From Burkholderia sp. Bp8992 (GTDB lineage Bacteria > Pseudomonadota > Gammaproteobacteria > Burkholderiales > Burkholderiaceae): 63,156 nt of DNA. The stretch spans positions 1-63,156 of the forward strand of contig NZ_QTQI01000035.1 in the NCBI RefSeq assembly GCF_003853705.1, written 5' to 3'. The translations under genes and the position numbers were made by a program. Positions 9,985 through 21,562 of the stretch are shown here, piece by piece. The first letter of the stretch is position 1; every line of letters starts with the position of its first letter. The notes beneath the pieces were generated by a model, which worked only from the letters and a program-made list of their open reading frames with translations, was not told the origin of the DNA and ran no database searches.

Positions 9985-10683
9985 TCATTCCGGAGAACCA
10001 GGCTTCGGCGACACCGCGCCGCACGCACGAATCACGAGCTGCACGACCTGCTCGGTCTTCTCGTCGAACGTCTTCTTCGTGAACGTGCGCTTGCCGCTCA
10101 GCGCGCGGATCTGCGCATCGAAATCCGCGTAGTGCTGCGTGGTTGCCCAGATCAGGTACATCAGCGCATGCGCGTCGATCGGCGCGAGCAGCCCACGTGC
10201 GATCCAGCCGTCGATCACGCTCACGCGCGTGTCGAACCACGGCTTCACGCGTTCCGACAGGATGTCCTGCATGTGCTCGGCGCCGTGGATGATCTCGTTG
10301 GCCCAGACCTTCGAGCCGAGCGGGCGCCGCTGCGACAGCGCCATCTTCGCGCGCACGTAGCCGCCGATCGCCTCCACCGGATCGTCGCCGCCTTCGAACG
10401 AGCCGGCCGCGCGATGCCAATCCTCGAACAGGTCTTCGAGCACGCGGCGGTACAGCGCGAGCTTCGTCGGAAAGTAGTAATGCAGGTTCGCTTTCGGCAG
10501 GCCGGCGCGCTCCGCGATCATCGCGGTGCTTGCGCCGTCGAGCCCGCGTTCGGCGAACACGGCCTCCGCACAGGCGAGCAGATGCGCCTCGTTGGACTCG
10601 CGGATGTGTGCCTTGCGTCGCCGCATCGGGGCGGACGTTTCGTCGCTGTCGGTGGCTTCGGCTGCCGCCTCGTCATGTCTCAT
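9985..10683 (-). CDS. TetR-family regulator, RutR-like, of the pyrimidine catabolism operon
   Basis: A 232-residue TetR protein. The N-terminal helix-turn-helix is at about residues 35-80 (STAMIAERAGLPKANLHYYF). The C-terminal part (RRPLGSKVWANEIIHGAEHMQ, then HYADFDAQIRALSG) fits the TetR_C_13/RutR C-terminal domain known from the pyrimidine-sensing regulator RutR. It is divergent from the reductive pyrimidine operon, and a perfect 7-4-7 palindrome sits in the shared promoter region, so it most likely represses that operon until a pyrimidine or breakdown product binds. A GAGGG precedes the ATG. Confidence 0.9.
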   Translation of the reverse strand: MRHDEAAAEATDSDETSAPMRRRKAHIRESNEAHLLACAEAVFAERGLDGASTAMIAERAGLPKANLHYYFPTKLALYRRVLEDLFEDWHRAAGSFEGGDDPVEAIGGYVRAKMALSQRRPLGSKVWANEIIHGAEHMQDILSERVKPWFDTRVSVIDGWIARGLLAPIDAHALMYLIWATTQHYADFDAQIRALSGKRTFTKKTFDEKTEQVVQLVIRACGAVSPKPGSPE

Positions 10684-10860
10684 CGTTACCCTCGCGCGGC
10701 GGGCATGCCGCGTTGGGCTTCATTCTAGCTGCTGATCCGCGTCGAACGCACGCGTGCGGATACCGCGCATCCGCTGCGATGCTGCGTTGCGATGGCACGT
10801 TTCTCGCTCTGTCGATTCCCTGAAGAAAGACATTGCGCTGGTCATTTTGATCGTCTAAAA

Positions 10861-10878
10861 CCTGTCCAATCGGACAGG
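10861..10878. promoter_or_regulatory. Perfect palindrome, likely operator of the RutR-like regulator
   Basis: CCTGTCC-AATC-GGACAGG lies in the 320-bp gap between the divergent TetR gene and the amidohydrolase gene. It is the only strong palindrome I see in that gap. It is placed 125 bases before the amidohydrolase start, which suits control of a promoter for the catabolic operon, and could also give autoregulation. The assignment to this TetR is an inference from position. Confidence 0.6.
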
Positions 10879-11003
10879 ATTCAACGTACTTCGCGAGCGA
10901 CCGCGGCATGCACCACCCAAGGGCGGGCGTGCGCCGAAACAGGCATGACATGCACCGGCACAGACCGGCTGACGACATCACCGACCCCACAGGAGCGATA
11001 CGA

Positions 11004-12284
11004 ATGAATGCGGTATCGGAAACAGTGAAGCGGGCAGTGTTCGACACGTCGATCAAGGTCGACGGGAAGCGGTTGTGGGACAGCCTGATGGAGGTGGCGA
11101 AGATCGGCGCAACGCCGAAAGGCGGCGTGTGCCGCCTCGCGCTGACGGATCTCGACAAGGCCGGCCGCGACCTGATCGTCGGCTGGGCGAAGGACGCCGG
11201 CTGCACGGTGACGGTCGATACGATGGGCAACGTGTTCATGCGGCGCGCAGGCCGCGTGGCCGACGCGGCGCCGGTCGTCACGGGCTCGCACGCGGATTCG
11301 CAGCCGACCGGCGGCCGCTTCGACGGCATCTACGGCGTGCTTGGCGGCCTCGAGGTGATTCGCAGTCTCAACGATCGCGGGATCGAGACCGAGCATCCGG
11401 TCGAGGTCGTGATCTGGACCAACGAGGAGGGCTCGCGCTTCGCGCCCGCGATGGTCGCATCCGGCGTGTTCGCCGGCGTGTTTTCGCTCGAATACGGGCT
11501 GTCGCGCAAGGACGTCGACGGCAAGACGATCGGCGAGGAGCTGGCGCGCATCGGCTACGCGGGCGAGGTGCCGTGCGGCGGGCGCAAGCTGCATGCGGCG
11601 TTCGAACTGCATATCGAGCAGGGGCCGATTCTCGAAGCGGAATGCAAGACGATCGGCGTCGTGACCGACGCACAGGGGCAGCGCTGGTACGAGGTCACGT
11701 TCACTGGCCAGGAAGCCCATGCGGGGCCGACGCCGATGCCGCGTCGACGTGACGCGCTGCTCGGCGCGTCGCGCGTGGTCGATCTCGTCAACCGGATCGG
11801 CCTCGATCATGCGCCGTTCGGCTGCGCGACGGTCGGCATGATGCAGGTTCACCCGAACTCGCGCAACGTGATTCCGGGCCGCGTGTTCTTCACCGTCGAT
11901 TTCCGGCATCCGGACGACGCGGTGCTCGCGAAGATGGATGCCGCACTGCGCGACGGCGTCGCGCGCATCGCGGCCGACATCGGGCTCGAAACGGCACTCG
12001 AGCAGATCTTCTATTACAAGCCGGTCGCATTCGATGCCGCCTGCGTTGAGGCCGTGCGCGGCGCGGCCGATCGCTTCGGCTACTCGCATCGCGACATCGT
12101 ATCGGGCGCCGGGCACGACGCGTGCTATCTCGCGCAGGTCGCGCCGACGTCGATGGTGTTCGTGCCGTGCGTCGACGGCATCAGCCACAACGAGATCGAG
12201 GACGCGACGCCTGCATGGATCGAGGCCGGCGCGAACGTGCTGCTGCACGCGATGCTGTCGCGCGCATGCGAGCCGGCTTCATGA
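11004..12284 (+). CDS. Zn-dependent M20-type amidohydrolase (N-carbamoyl-beta-alanine amidohydrolase)
   Basis: A 426-residue enzyme of the allantoate amidohydrolase / beta-ureidopropionase group. Metal-binding motifs seen are TGSHADSQPTGGRFDG (first His and bridging Asp region), TNEEGSRF (acidic catalytic pair) and a C-terminal SHNE. AGGAG precedes the ATG at 11004. In the reductive pyrimidine pathway it releases CO2 and ammonia from N-carbamoyl-beta-alanine, the product of the dihydropyrimidinase encoded downstream. That context makes the beta-ureidopropionase role better than allantoate hydrolysis. Confidence 0.87.
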   Translation: MNAVSETVKRAVFDTSIKVDGKRLWDSLMEVAKIGATPKGGVCRLALTDLDKAGRDLIVGWAKDAGCTVTVDTMGNVFMRRAGRVADAAPVVTGSHADSQPTGGRFDGIYGVLGGLEVIRSLNDRGIETEHPVEVVIWTNEEGSRFAPAMVASGVFAGVFSLEYGLSRKDVDGKTIGEELARIGYAGEVPCGGRKLHAAFELHIEQGPILEAECKTIGVVTDAQGQRWYEVTFTGQEAHAGPTPMPRRRDALLGASRVVDLVNRIGLDHAPFGCATVGMMQVHPNSRNVIPGRVFFTVDFRHPDDAVLAKMDAALRDGVARIAADIGLETALEQIFYYKPVAFDAACVEAVRGAADRFGYSHRDIVSGAGHDACYLAQVAPTSMVFVPCVDGISHNEIEDATPAWIEAGANVLLHAMLSRACEPAS

Positions 12285-12411
12285 CGCATCGACCGTAGCA
12301 GCCGTAAGGCTGCGTATCGCCTGATTGCAGGATTCCTCAGCATGACCGCCCCGACTGTGCATTCGCAGCCGGCGGGGACGGCTTTGTCTCCACTCAGTCG
12401 AAGGAACGCGT

Positions 12412-13749
12412 ATGACCACCAAGCCAACCGGCGATATCGCCGCGCATCGCCTGTCGTCCACGCAACTCTCGTGCGAATTCGCCGATATCGCGCCGCTGCT
12501 CGATCCGACTGCCGCTGCCGCCGCTGCAAGCCGCTGCCACTACTGCTACGACGCGCCGTGCGTGCAGGCGTGCCCGACGCAGATCGACATCCCGAGCTTC
12601 ATCCGCAAGATCGGCAACGGCAACCTGAAGGGTGCCGCGACCGACATCCTGTCCGCGAATCCGCTCGGCGGGATGTGCGCACGCGTATGCCCGACCGAGA
12701 TCCTGTGCGAAGGCGCATGCGTGCGGAATCACCAGGATGCGCAGCCCGTCGCGATCGGCGCGCTGCAGCGGCATGCGACCGACTGGGCGATGGAAACCGG
12801 TGCGGTGCAGTTCCGGCGCGCGCCCGACACGGGCCGCCACGTCGCGGTGGTCGGCGCGGGGCCGGCCGGGCTCGCGTGCGCGCACCGGCTCGCGCTGGCC
12901 GGGCATCGCGTCACGCTGTTCGACGCGCGCCCGAAGGCCGGCGGCCTCAACGAATACGGGATCGCCGCGTACAAGACCGTCGACGATTTCGCGCAGCGCG
13001 AAGTCGAGTGGCTGCTGTCGGTGGGCGGCATCACGCTGGAAACGGGTGTCGCGCTCGGCCGCGACGTGACGCTCGACGCGCTGCGCGAGCAGCACGATGC
13101 GGTGTTTCTCGCGATGGGCCTCGGCGGTGTGCGGGCGCTCGCGATCGACGGCGAGCAACTGGGCGGCGTGATGAACGCGGTCGACTTCATCGAGCAGGTG
13201 CGGCAGGCCGACGGGCTGGAGAACGTGCCGGTCGGGCGGCGCGTGGTCGTGATCGGCGGCGGCAATACGGCCATCGATGCATCCGTGCAGAGCCGCAAGC
13301 TCGGCGCCGAGCGCGTGACGATGGTGTATCGGCGCGGCGTCGACGCGATGAGCGCGACGTGGGCCGAGCGCGAATTTGCGCAGAAGAGCGGCGTGGCGCT
13401 CGTCACGCACGCGAAGCCCGTGCGCATCGCGGGCGCGAACGGGCAGGTGACGGGCGTCGAATTCGAGACCGCATCGGGCGAGTGCTTCACCGTCGATGCG
13501 GACATGGTGCTGAAGGCGATCGGCCAGACGCTGGCGCCGGACGGTGCCGCGGCCGCGTTGCTGACGGCCGACGGCACGCGCATCGCGGTGGCCGCGGACG
13601 GGCGCACGGCGCTGCCCGACGTATGGGCCGGCGGCGACTGCGCGGCGACGGACGGCATCGACCTCACGGTGCAGGCCGTGCAGGACGGCAAGCGCGCGGC
13701 CGCGTCGATCGACGCGGCGCTCGCCGCCCGCGACGCGAAGGCGGCCTGA
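12412..13749 (+). CDS. preT: NAD-dependent dihydropyrimidine dehydrogenase, PreT subunit
   Basis: A 445-residue FAD/NAD-linked glutamate synthase-like subunit. The N-terminal part has a cysteine-rich iron-sulfur domain (CHYCYDAPCVQACPTQID and MCARVCPTEILCEGAC). FAD binding GAGPAGLACA follows near residue 146, then a second Rossmann fold (VIGGGNTAIDA) for NAD(P)H near residue 280. It feeds electrons to PreA for reduction of uracil and thymine to dihydropyrimidines. It is followed 53 bases later by preA. A probable SD (AAGGAA) precedes the ATG. Confidence 0.93.
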   Translation: MTTKPTGDIAAHRLSSTQLSCEFADIAPLLDPTAAAAAASRCHYCYDAPCVQACPTQIDIPSFIRKIGNGNLKGAATDILSANPLGGMCARVCPTEILCEGACVRNHQDAQPVAIGALQRHATDWAMETGAVQFRRAPDTGRHVAVVGAGPAGLACAHRLALAGHRVTLFDARPKAGGLNEYGIAAYKTVDDFAQREVEWLLSVGGITLETGVALGRDVTLDALREQHDAVFLAMGLGGVRALAIDGEQLGGVMNAVDFIEQVRQADGLENVPVGRRVVVIGGGNTAIDASVQSRKLGAERVTMVYRRGVDAMSATWAEREFAQKSGVALVTHAKPVRIAGANGQVTGVEFETASGECFTVDADMVLKAIGQTLAPDGAAAALLTADGTRIAVAADGRTALPDVWAGGDCAATDGIDLTVQAVQDGKRAAASIDAALAARDAKAA

Positions 13750-13802
13750 ACGCGCGGCGTACCACGCACACCGAACACGACCCCATTCTCACGGAGCCGA
13801 CC

Positions 13803-15119
13803 ATGGCCGACCTTCGCTGCACCATCGCAGGCATCACTTCGCCGAATCCCTTCTGGCTGGCGTCGGCACCGCCGACCGACAAGGCCTACAACGTCAACCG
13901 CGCATTCGAGGCGGGCTGGGGCGGCGTCGTCTGGAAGACGCTCGGGCTCGATCCGCATGTCGTCAACGTCAGTTCGCGCTACGGCGCCGTGCAGTGGAAC
14001 GGCCAGCGCATCGCGGGGCTGAACAACATCGAGCTGATCACCGACCGTCCGCTGGACGTGAACCTGAGGGAGATCGCGCAGGTGAAGCGCGATTGGCCGG
14101 ACCGCGCGCTGATCGTATCGCTGATGGTGCCGTGCAACGAACGCGACTGGAAGTGGATCCTGCCGCTCGTCGAGGATACCGGGGCCGATGCGGTCGAACT
14201 CAACTTCGGCTGCCCGCACGGGATGAGCGAGCGCGGGATGGGTGCGGCCGTCGGGCAAGTGCCCGAGTACGTCGAGATGGTCACGCGCTGGGTGAAGGAA
14301 GGCACGAAGCTGCCGTGCCTCGTGAAGCTCACGCCGAACATCAGCGACATCCGGATGGGGTCGCGCGCCGCGTACAAGGGCGGCGCGGACGGCGTGTCGC
14401 TGATCAACACGATCAACTCGATCGTCGCGGTCGATCTCGACCAGATGGCGCCGATGCCGACCGTCGACGGCAAGGGCACGCACGGCGGTTATTGCGGGCC
14501 GGCCGTGAAGCCGATCGCGCTGAACATGGTCGCCGAGATCGCACGCGATCCGGAAACGCCGAACCTGCCGATCTCGGGCATCGGCGGCATCTCGTCCTGG
14601 CGCGACGCGGCCGAGTTCATGGTGCTCGGCGCCGGCAGCGTGCAGGTGTGCACCGCGGCGATGCATTACGGATTCCGGATCGTATCGGACCTTGCCGACG
14701 GGCTGTCGAACTGGATGGACGAGAAGGGCTATGCGACGCTCGACGACATTCGCGGCCGCGCAGTGCCGAACGTGACCGACTGGAAATACCTGAACCTGAA
14801 GTACGACATCAAGGCGCGCATCGACCAGGACCGGTGCATCCAGTGCGGGCTGTGCCATATCGCGTGCGAGGACACGTCGCACCAGGCGATCACCGCGACG
14901 AAGGACGGCGTGCGGCACTTCGAAGTAGTCGATTCGGAGTGCGTCGGGTGCAATCTTTGCATGCATGTGTGTCCGGTCGAGCAATGCATCACGATGGAGC
15001 GTGTCGATTCGGGCGACTACGCGAACTGGACCACGCATCCGAACAATCCGGCGAGCGCGGATGCCGGAGCCGGTGCGGGCACCGCGGCGCCACCGGAGAA
15101 ACACGCGAAGGCGGCCTGA
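13803..15119 (+). CDS. preA: NAD-dependent dihydropyrimidine dehydrogenase, PreA subunit
   Basis: A 438-residue enzyme with an N-terminal FMN TIM barrel of the dihydroorotate dehydrogenase type (LNFGCPHGMSERGMG, with the active-site cysteine in GYCGPAVKP) and a C-terminal ferredoxin pair (CIQCGLCHIACEDTSH and CVGCNLCMHVCPVEQC). It reduces the 5,6 double bond of uracil and thymine. It works with PreT directly upstream. The C-terminal alanine-rich tail is a normal variable extension. Confidence 0.95.
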   Translation: MADLRCTIAGITSPNPFWLASAPPTDKAYNVNRAFEAGWGGVVWKTLGLDPHVVNVSSRYGAVQWNGQRIAGLNNIELITDRPLDVNLREIAQVKRDWPDRALIVSLMVPCNERDWKWILPLVEDTGADAVELNFGCPHGMSERGMGAAVGQVPEYVEMVTRWVKEGTKLPCLVKLTPNISDIRMGSRAAYKGGADGVSLINTINSIVAVDLDQMAPMPTVDGKGTHGGYCGPAVKPIALNMVAEIARDPETPNLPISGIGGISSWRDAAEFMVLGAGSVQVCTAAMHYGFRIVSDLADGLSNWMDEKGYATLDDIRGRAVPNVTDWKYLNLKYDIKARIDQDRCIQCGLCHIACEDTSHQAITATKDGVRHFEVVDSECVGCNLCMHVCPVEQCITMERVDSGDYANWTTHPNNPASADAGAGAGTAAPPEKHAKAA

Positions 15120-15222
15120 CCGGCGTTCGGCGGCGCGGGAGATCCGGTGCCGCCGCTTTTCGTTGTCCCCTGGGCCGGCATCAGGCGATGCCGGTACTGA
15201 CGTTTCTCGTGGAGTGCGATCG

Positions 15223-16731
15223 ATGACATCCGCAGCGAATCCCGCCGATCCCGACAGCGCCGCGGCGCCGGGCGGCAGCCTGTACAACGACGACCTCGCG
15301 CCGACGACGCCGGCGCAGCGCACGTGGAAGTGGTATCACTTCGCGGCGCTATGGGTCGGGATGGTGATGAACATCGCGTCGTACATGCTCGCGGCCGGGC
15401 TGATCCAGGAGGGCATGTCGCCGTGGCAGGCGGTGATGACGGTGCTGCTCGGCAACCTGATCGTGCTCGTGCCGATGCTGCTGATCGGCCATGCGGGTGC
15501 GAAGCACGGGATTCCGTACGCGGTGCTCGTGCGTGCGTCGTTCGGCACGCAGGGCGCGAAGCTGCCTGCGCTGTTGCGCGCGATCGTCGCATGCGGCTGG
15601 TATGGCATCCAGACCTGGCTCGGCGGCAGCGCGATCTACACGTTGCTGAATATCCTGACCGGCAACGCGCTGCACGGTGATGCGCTGCCGCTCGTCGGCA
15701 TCTCGTTCGGGCAACTCGCGTGCTTCCTCGTGTTCTGGGTGCTGCAGCTGTACTTCATTTGGCACGGCACCGATTCGATCCGCTGGCTCGAAAGCTGGTC
15801 CGCGCCGATCAAGGTCGTGATGTGCGTGGCGCTCGTGTGGTGGGCGACGTCGAAGGCAGGCGGCTTCGGCTCGATGCTGTCGGCGCCGTCGCAGTTCGCG
15901 GCGGGCGGCAAGAAGGCCGGGCTGTTCTGGGCGACGTTCTGGCCGGGCCTGACCGCGATGGTCGGTTTCTGGGCGACGCTCGCGCTGAACATTCCCGATT
16001 TCACGCGCTTCGCGCATTCGCAGCGCGACCAGATGATCGGGCAATCGATCGGGCTGCCGCTGCCGATGGCGCTGCTGTCGGTGGTGTCGGTCGTCGTGAC
16101 GTCGGCGACCGTCGTGATCTACGGCAACGCGATCTGGGATCCGATCGACCTGACGAGCCGGATGACGGGTATCGGCGTGGGCATTGCGCTCGTGATCCTC
16201 ACGCTCGACACGATGTGCTGCAACCTCGCCGCGAACCTCGTCGGCCCGGCATACGATTTCTCGAGCCTGTGGCCGAAGGCCATCTCGTACCGCGCGGGCG
16301 GGATGATCACCGCGACGATCGCGATCGTGATGATGCCGTGGAAGATCCTCGCGACGACGGACGGCTATATCTTCACCTGGCTCGTTGGCTATTCGGCGCT
16401 GCTCGGGCCCGTCGCGGGCATCCTGATGGTCGACTACTTCCTGATTCGCGGCACGCAGCTCGATACGCGCGCGCTGTTCGACGAACGCGGCGGCTTCAGC
16501 TACGCGCGCGGCTGGAACCCGGCCGCGCTGGCCGCGCTCGCGGTCGGCGTGCTGCCGAACCTGCCCGGCTTCCTGCACACGGCATTCCCGGCGTCGTTCC
16601 CGAACGTGCCGGCGTTCTTCAACACGCTTTATACGTACGCGTGGTTCGTCGGCCTCGTGCTGGCATCCGGCGTGTACGGCACCTGGATGAAGTGGCGCGC
16701 CGGACAGCGCGCGCAGATCGCGAGCGCATGA
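15223..16731 (+). CDS. NCS1-family nucleobase:cation symporter
   Basis: A 502-residue inner-membrane permease with about twelve hydrophobic helices and NCS1 hallmarks: the N-terminal WKWYHFAALWVGMVMNI, AIVACGWYGIQTWLGG, and NIPDFTRFA. These match the NCS1 permeases that take up uracil, allantoin or hydantoins. It sits between preA and the dihydropyrimidinase gene, so import of pyrimidine bases or dihydropyrimidines is the likely role. Confidence 0.92.
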   Translation: MTSAANPADPDSAAAPGGSLYNDDLAPTTPAQRTWKWYHFAALWVGMVMNIASYMLAAGLIQEGMSPWQAVMTVLLGNLIVLVPMLLIGHAGAKHGIPYAVLVRASFGTQGAKLPALLRAIVACGWYGIQTWLGGSAIYTLLNILTGNALHGDALPLVGISFGQLACFLVFWVLQLYFIWHGTDSIRWLESWSAPIKVVMCVALVWWATSKAGGFGSMLSAPSQFAAGGKKAGLFWATFWPGLTAMVGFWATLALNIPDFTRFAHSQRDQMIGQSIGLPLPMALLSVVSVVVTSATVVIYGNAIWDPIDLTSRMTGIGVGIALVILTLDTMCCNLAANLVGPAYDFSSLWPKAISYRAGGMITATIAIVMMPWKILATTDGYIFTWLVGYSALLGPVAGILMVDYFLIRGTQLDTRALFDERGGFSYARGWNPAALAALAVGVLPNLPGFLHTAFPASFPNVPAFFNTLYTYAWFVGLVLASGVYGTWMKWRAGQRAQIASA

Positions 16732-18252
<1,521 letters not shown>

Positions 18253-18266
18253 ACGACGCGTGTCAT

Positions 18267-18306
18267 GCGGGGCGTGTCCGTTCGGGCGGAGAACGGCACG
18301 CCCCGC
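18267..18306 (+). terminator. GC-rich hairpin after dihydropyrimidinase gene
   Basis: GCGGGGCGTG pairs perfectly with CACGCCCCGC across a 20-base loop, 14 bases behind the stop codon of the dihydropyrimidinase gene. No T run follows, so it may be a weak terminator or an mRNA-stabilising stem. Confidence 0.55.
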
Positions 18307-18506
18307 GTGCGTTCATACATGGTAGATAGAACAACTGAACAAGCTGGAAAAGCGCGAAAGAAGCAACGATCGATGCAATTGGACGCCGCGATTTTGACGT
18401 CATTGCAGGCGTGCGTATCGAGCGAGTAACATCCACCAACCCCACGCCGGGGCCGCGGGCCAGGGCCGCCCGCCGGACAGTTCAAATAGTGAGAAAGGAG
18501 CACAAG

Positions 18507-19781
18507 GTGGATATTCTGCGCAGTCTCCTCGGTATGCTGTTCCTGTTGCTGGTTGCTTATCTGTTGTCGAACAATCGCCGTGCGGTCAGCGGCCGGACCA
18601 TGATCGCCGCGCTGCTCACGCAGTTCGCGATCGGCGCGCTGGTGCTGTTCGTACCGTCGGGCCGCGCGGTGCTGGCTGCGGCCGCGAACGGCGTCAATCG
18701 TGTGCTCGACATGGGCAATCACGGTATCGCGTTCGTGTTCGGCGGACTGGTCGACGCCCGCATGTTCCAGCTGTTCGGCGACGGCGGATTCGTATTCGGC
18801 CTGCGCGTGCTGCCGATGATCATCTTCGTCACCGCACTGATCTCCGTGCTGTACTACATCGGTGTGATGAAGTGGATCGTCGCGATCCTCGGTGCGGGGC
18901 TCGCGAAAGTGCTCGGCGTGAGCCGCATCGAGGCATGCTCGGCCGTCGCGACGATCTTCCTCGGGCAGAGCGAGATGCCCGCGCTCGTGAAGCCGTTCGT
19001 GCGGAACATGACGAGCGCCGAGATCTTCACGGTGATGGCGAGCGGCATGGCGTCGGTCGCGGGCTCGGTGCTGGTCGGCTACGCCGGCCTCGGCGTGAAG
19101 ATGGAGTACCTGCTCGCCGCGTCGTTCATGGCGGTGCCGGGCGGGCTGCTGTTCGGCAAGCTGCTGTTTCCGACCGTCGAGCCGAGCCGCGTGGTGGTCG
19201 ACGGTCTCGATTTCGATGACAAGCGGGCTGCCAACGTGATCGAGGCGGCGGCGTCCGGCGCGTCGGTCGGCCTGCGGATCGCGATCAACGTCGGCGCGAT
19301 GCTGATCGCGTTCGTCGGGCTCATCGCGCTGATGAACCTCATCGTCGGCGGCGCGGCCGCGTTCGCGGGCTTTCCGCAGGTCACGCTGGTGGGCATCATC
19401 GGCCACCTGTTCGCGCCGCTGGCGTGGATCATCGGCGTGCCCTGGCACGATGCGACGCTCGCCGGCAACTTCATCGGCGAGAAACTGATCTTCAACGAGT
19501 TCGTCGCGTACGGCGACCTGTCGCCGTACCTGAAGGGCGGCGAGCACGTCGCGGCGGCCGGCCTGCAGGTGCTCGACCCGAAGACGCTCGCGATCGTGTC
19601 GTTCGCGCTGTGCGGCTTCGCGAACTTCTCGTCGATCGCGATTCTCGCGGGCGGCTTCAGCGCGGTGGCACCCGAGCGCCGCTCGGACGTCGCGCGGCTC
19701 GGCTTGCGCGCGCTGACGGCCGCGACGCTGTCGAACCTGATGAGCGCGGCGATTGCCGGCCTGTTCTTTTCGCTGCATTGA
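18507..19781 (+). CDS. NupC-family concentrative nucleoside transporter
   Basis: A 424-residue CNT permease starting at GTG, with GAAAGGAG ten bases upstream. It has hydrophobic helices throughout, the gate-like segment GLVDARMFQLFGDGGFVFGLRVLPMI split over two helices, and the CNT core SRIEACSAVATIFLGQSEMP and FVRNMTSAEIFTVMASGMAS. It imports nucleosides with H+ or Na+. It leads a three-gene nucleoside salvage operon with thymidine phosphorylase and cytidine deaminase. An ATG at 18411 in frame is possible but lacks an SD and would add a non-hydrophobic leader. Confidence 0.93.
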   Translation: MDILRSLLGMLFLLLVAYLLSNNRRAVSGRTMIAALLTQFAIGALVLFVPSGRAVLAAAANGVNRVLDMGNHGIAFVFGGLVDARMFQLFGDGGFVFGLRVLPMIIFVTALISVLYYIGVMKWIVAILGAGLAKVLGVSRIEACSAVATIFLGQSEMPALVKPFVRNMTSAEIFTVMASGMASVAGSVLVGYAGLGVKMEYLLAASFMAVPGGLLFGKLLFPTVEPSRVVVDGLDFDDKRAANVIEAAASGASVGLRIAINVGAMLIAFVGLIALMNLIVGGAAAFAGFPQVTLVGIIGHLFAPLAWIIGVPWHDATLAGNFIGEKLIFNEFVAYGDLSPYLKGGEHVAAAGLQVLDPKTLAIVSFALCGFANFSSIAILAGGFSAVAPERRSDVARLGLRALTAATLSNLMSAAIAGLFFSLH

Positions 19782-19813
19782 CGTAGACTGCGACCGTTCG
19801 AAGAGAGGCAACG

Positions 19814-21130
19814 ATGTTTCTACCGCAGGAATTCATTCGCAGGAAGCGCGACGGGCAGCCGCTCGATCGTGACGGGATTGCCGCGTTCGTGCGCGGCGTG
19901 ACCGACGGCAGCGTGACCGAGGGCCAGGTGGCGGCGTTCGCGATGGCCGTGTTTTTCAACGACCTGAGCACCGACGAGCGCGTCGCGCTGACGCTCGCGC
20001 AGCGCGATTCGGGCGACGTGCTCGACTGGCGCGCGCTCGATCTCGACGGGCCGGTGATCGACAAGCATTCGACCGGTGGCGTCGGCGATGTGGTGTCGCT
20101 GATGCTCGGGCCGATGGTGGCCGCCTGCGGCGGCTATGTGCCGATGATCTCCGGGCGCGGGCTCGGCCATACGGGCGGCACGCTCGACAAGCTCAGCGCG
20201 ATTCCCGGCTACGACGTGATGCCCGCGACGGATGCGTTTCGCCGCACGGTGCGCGACGTCGGCGTCGCGATCATCGGGCAGACCGCGCGGCTCGCGCCGG
20301 CCGACAAGCGCATCTATGCGATTCGCGACGTGACGGCGACCGTCGAGTCGGTCGCGATGATCACCGCGTCGATCCTGTCGAAGAAACTCGCGGCGGGGCT
20401 CGACGGGCTCGTGATGGACGTGAAGGTCGGCTCCGGCGCGTTCATGCCGACCGCGGAGAAATCGGCGGAACTGGCCCGCAGCATCGTCGACGTCGGCAAC
20501 GGCGCGGGCATGAAGACGACCGCGATCCTCACCGACATGAACCAGTCGCTCGCGCCTTGCGCGGGCAATGCGCTCGAGGTCGCATGCGCAATCGACTACC
20601 TGACCGGCAAGGCGCGCCCGGCGCGCCTGCATGACGTGACGATGGCGCTGTCGGCGGAACTGCTCGTCACCGGCGGGCTGGCACGCGATGTCGCCCACGC
20701 GCGCGAGAAGCTGCAGCAGGCGCTCGATTCGGGCACGGCGGCCGAACGCTTCGCGAGAATGGTCGTGGCGCTCGGTGGCCCTGCGGACCTGATCGACGTG
20801 CCGTCCCGGCACCTCGCGCGGGCGGCGGTGATCGTGCCGGTTCCGTCGCCTTCGACCGGCGTGGTGCAGCGGGTCGATTGCCGCGGGCTGGGGCTGACGG
20901 TCGTCGCGCTCGGCGGCGGCCGTACGCGCGCGGAGGATGCGATCGACGTCAGCGTCGGCCTCACGGCGCTGGCGGAGATCGGGCAGCGCGTCGAGGCCGG
21001 CGAGCCGCTCGGTTACGTGCATGCGCGCGATGACGCGTCCGCGGCGCATGCGGTGGACGCGGTCCGGCGCAGCTACGTGCTCGGCGAGACGGGCGACGTG
21101 CCGCCGACCCTTTACCAGCAGATCAGCTGA
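19814..21130 (+). CDS. deoA: Thymidine phosphorylase
   Basis: A 438-residue pyrimidine nucleoside phosphorylase, full length. The phosphate/substrate loops are visible as [14 protein letters not shown] (near 85), [15 protein letters not shown] (near 117) and [11 protein letters not shown] (near 206). It splits thymidine or deoxyuridine to the base and deoxyribose-1-phosphate. The base then feeds the reductive pathway encoded upstream. It starts 32 bases after the transporter gene and is followed 24 bases later by cdd. GAAGAGAGG precedes the ATG. Confidence 0.95.
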   Translation: MFLPQEFIRRKRDGQPLDRDGIAAFVRGVTDGSVTEGQVAAFAMAVFFNDLSTDERVALTLAQRDSGDVLDWRALDLDGPVIDKHSTGGVGDVVSLMLGPMVAACGGYVPMISGRGLGHTGGTLDKLSAIPGYDVMPATDAFRRTVRDVGVAIIGQTARLAPADKRIYAIRDVTATVESVAMITASILSKKLAAGLDGLVMDVKVGSGAFMPTAEKSAELARSIVDVGNGAGMKTTAILTDMNQSLAPCAGNALEVACAIDYLTGKARPARLHDVTMALSAELLVTGGLARDVAHAREKLQQALDSGTAAERFARMVVALGGPADLIDVPSRHLARAAVIVPVPSPSTGVVQRVDCRGLGLTVVALGGGRTRAEDAIDVSVGLTALAEIGQRVEAGEPLGYVHARDDASAAHAVDAVRRSYVLGETGDVPPTLYQQIS

Positions 21131-21154
21131 CCCTACTCCGGAGGCACCTTCTCG

Positions 21155-21544
21155 ATGGAACGAGACGAACTGATCGAACAGGCCAAGGCGGCGCGCGAAC
21201 GCGCGTATGCGCCGTATTCGCGCTTCCAGGTCGGCGCGGCGCTGCAGGCGCGTGACGGCACGGTTTTCCACGGCTGCAACGTCGAGAACGCGTCCTACGG
21301 ATTGTGCAATTGCGCGGAACGCACGGCGATGTTTTCGGCGATCGCCGCCGGCTATCGTCCGGGCGACTTCGCGCGGCTTGCGGTCGTCGGCGACACGGAT
21401 GACCCGATCGCGCCGTGCGGCGCGTGTCGTCAGGTGATCATCGAAATCGGCCTGCCGGATATCGAAGTGATCCTGGCCAACCTGAAGGGGGCCGTCGAAG
21501 TCACGACGGCCCGCGCATTGCTGCCGGGCGCATTCAGCCTGTAA
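21155..21544 (+). CDS. cdd: Cytidine deaminase
   Basis: A 129-residue homotetrameric-type cytidine deaminase. Zinc ligands and the catalytic glutamate are in CNCAERTA (about residues 50-57), with PCGACRQ (about 88-94) as the second zinc motif. It deaminates cytidine and deoxycytidine to uridine forms, which DeoA can cleave. It ends the NupC-DeoA-Cdd operon; the gene beyond runs convergently. Confidence 0.96.
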   Translation: MERDELIEQAKAARERAYAPYSRFQVGAALQARDGTVFHGCNVENASYGLCNCAERTAMFSAIAAGYRPGDFARLAVVGDTDDPIAPCGACRQVIIEIGLPDIEVILANLKGAVEVTTARALLPGAFSL

Positions 21545-21562
21545 CGGCGCGCGCCGCACGCG

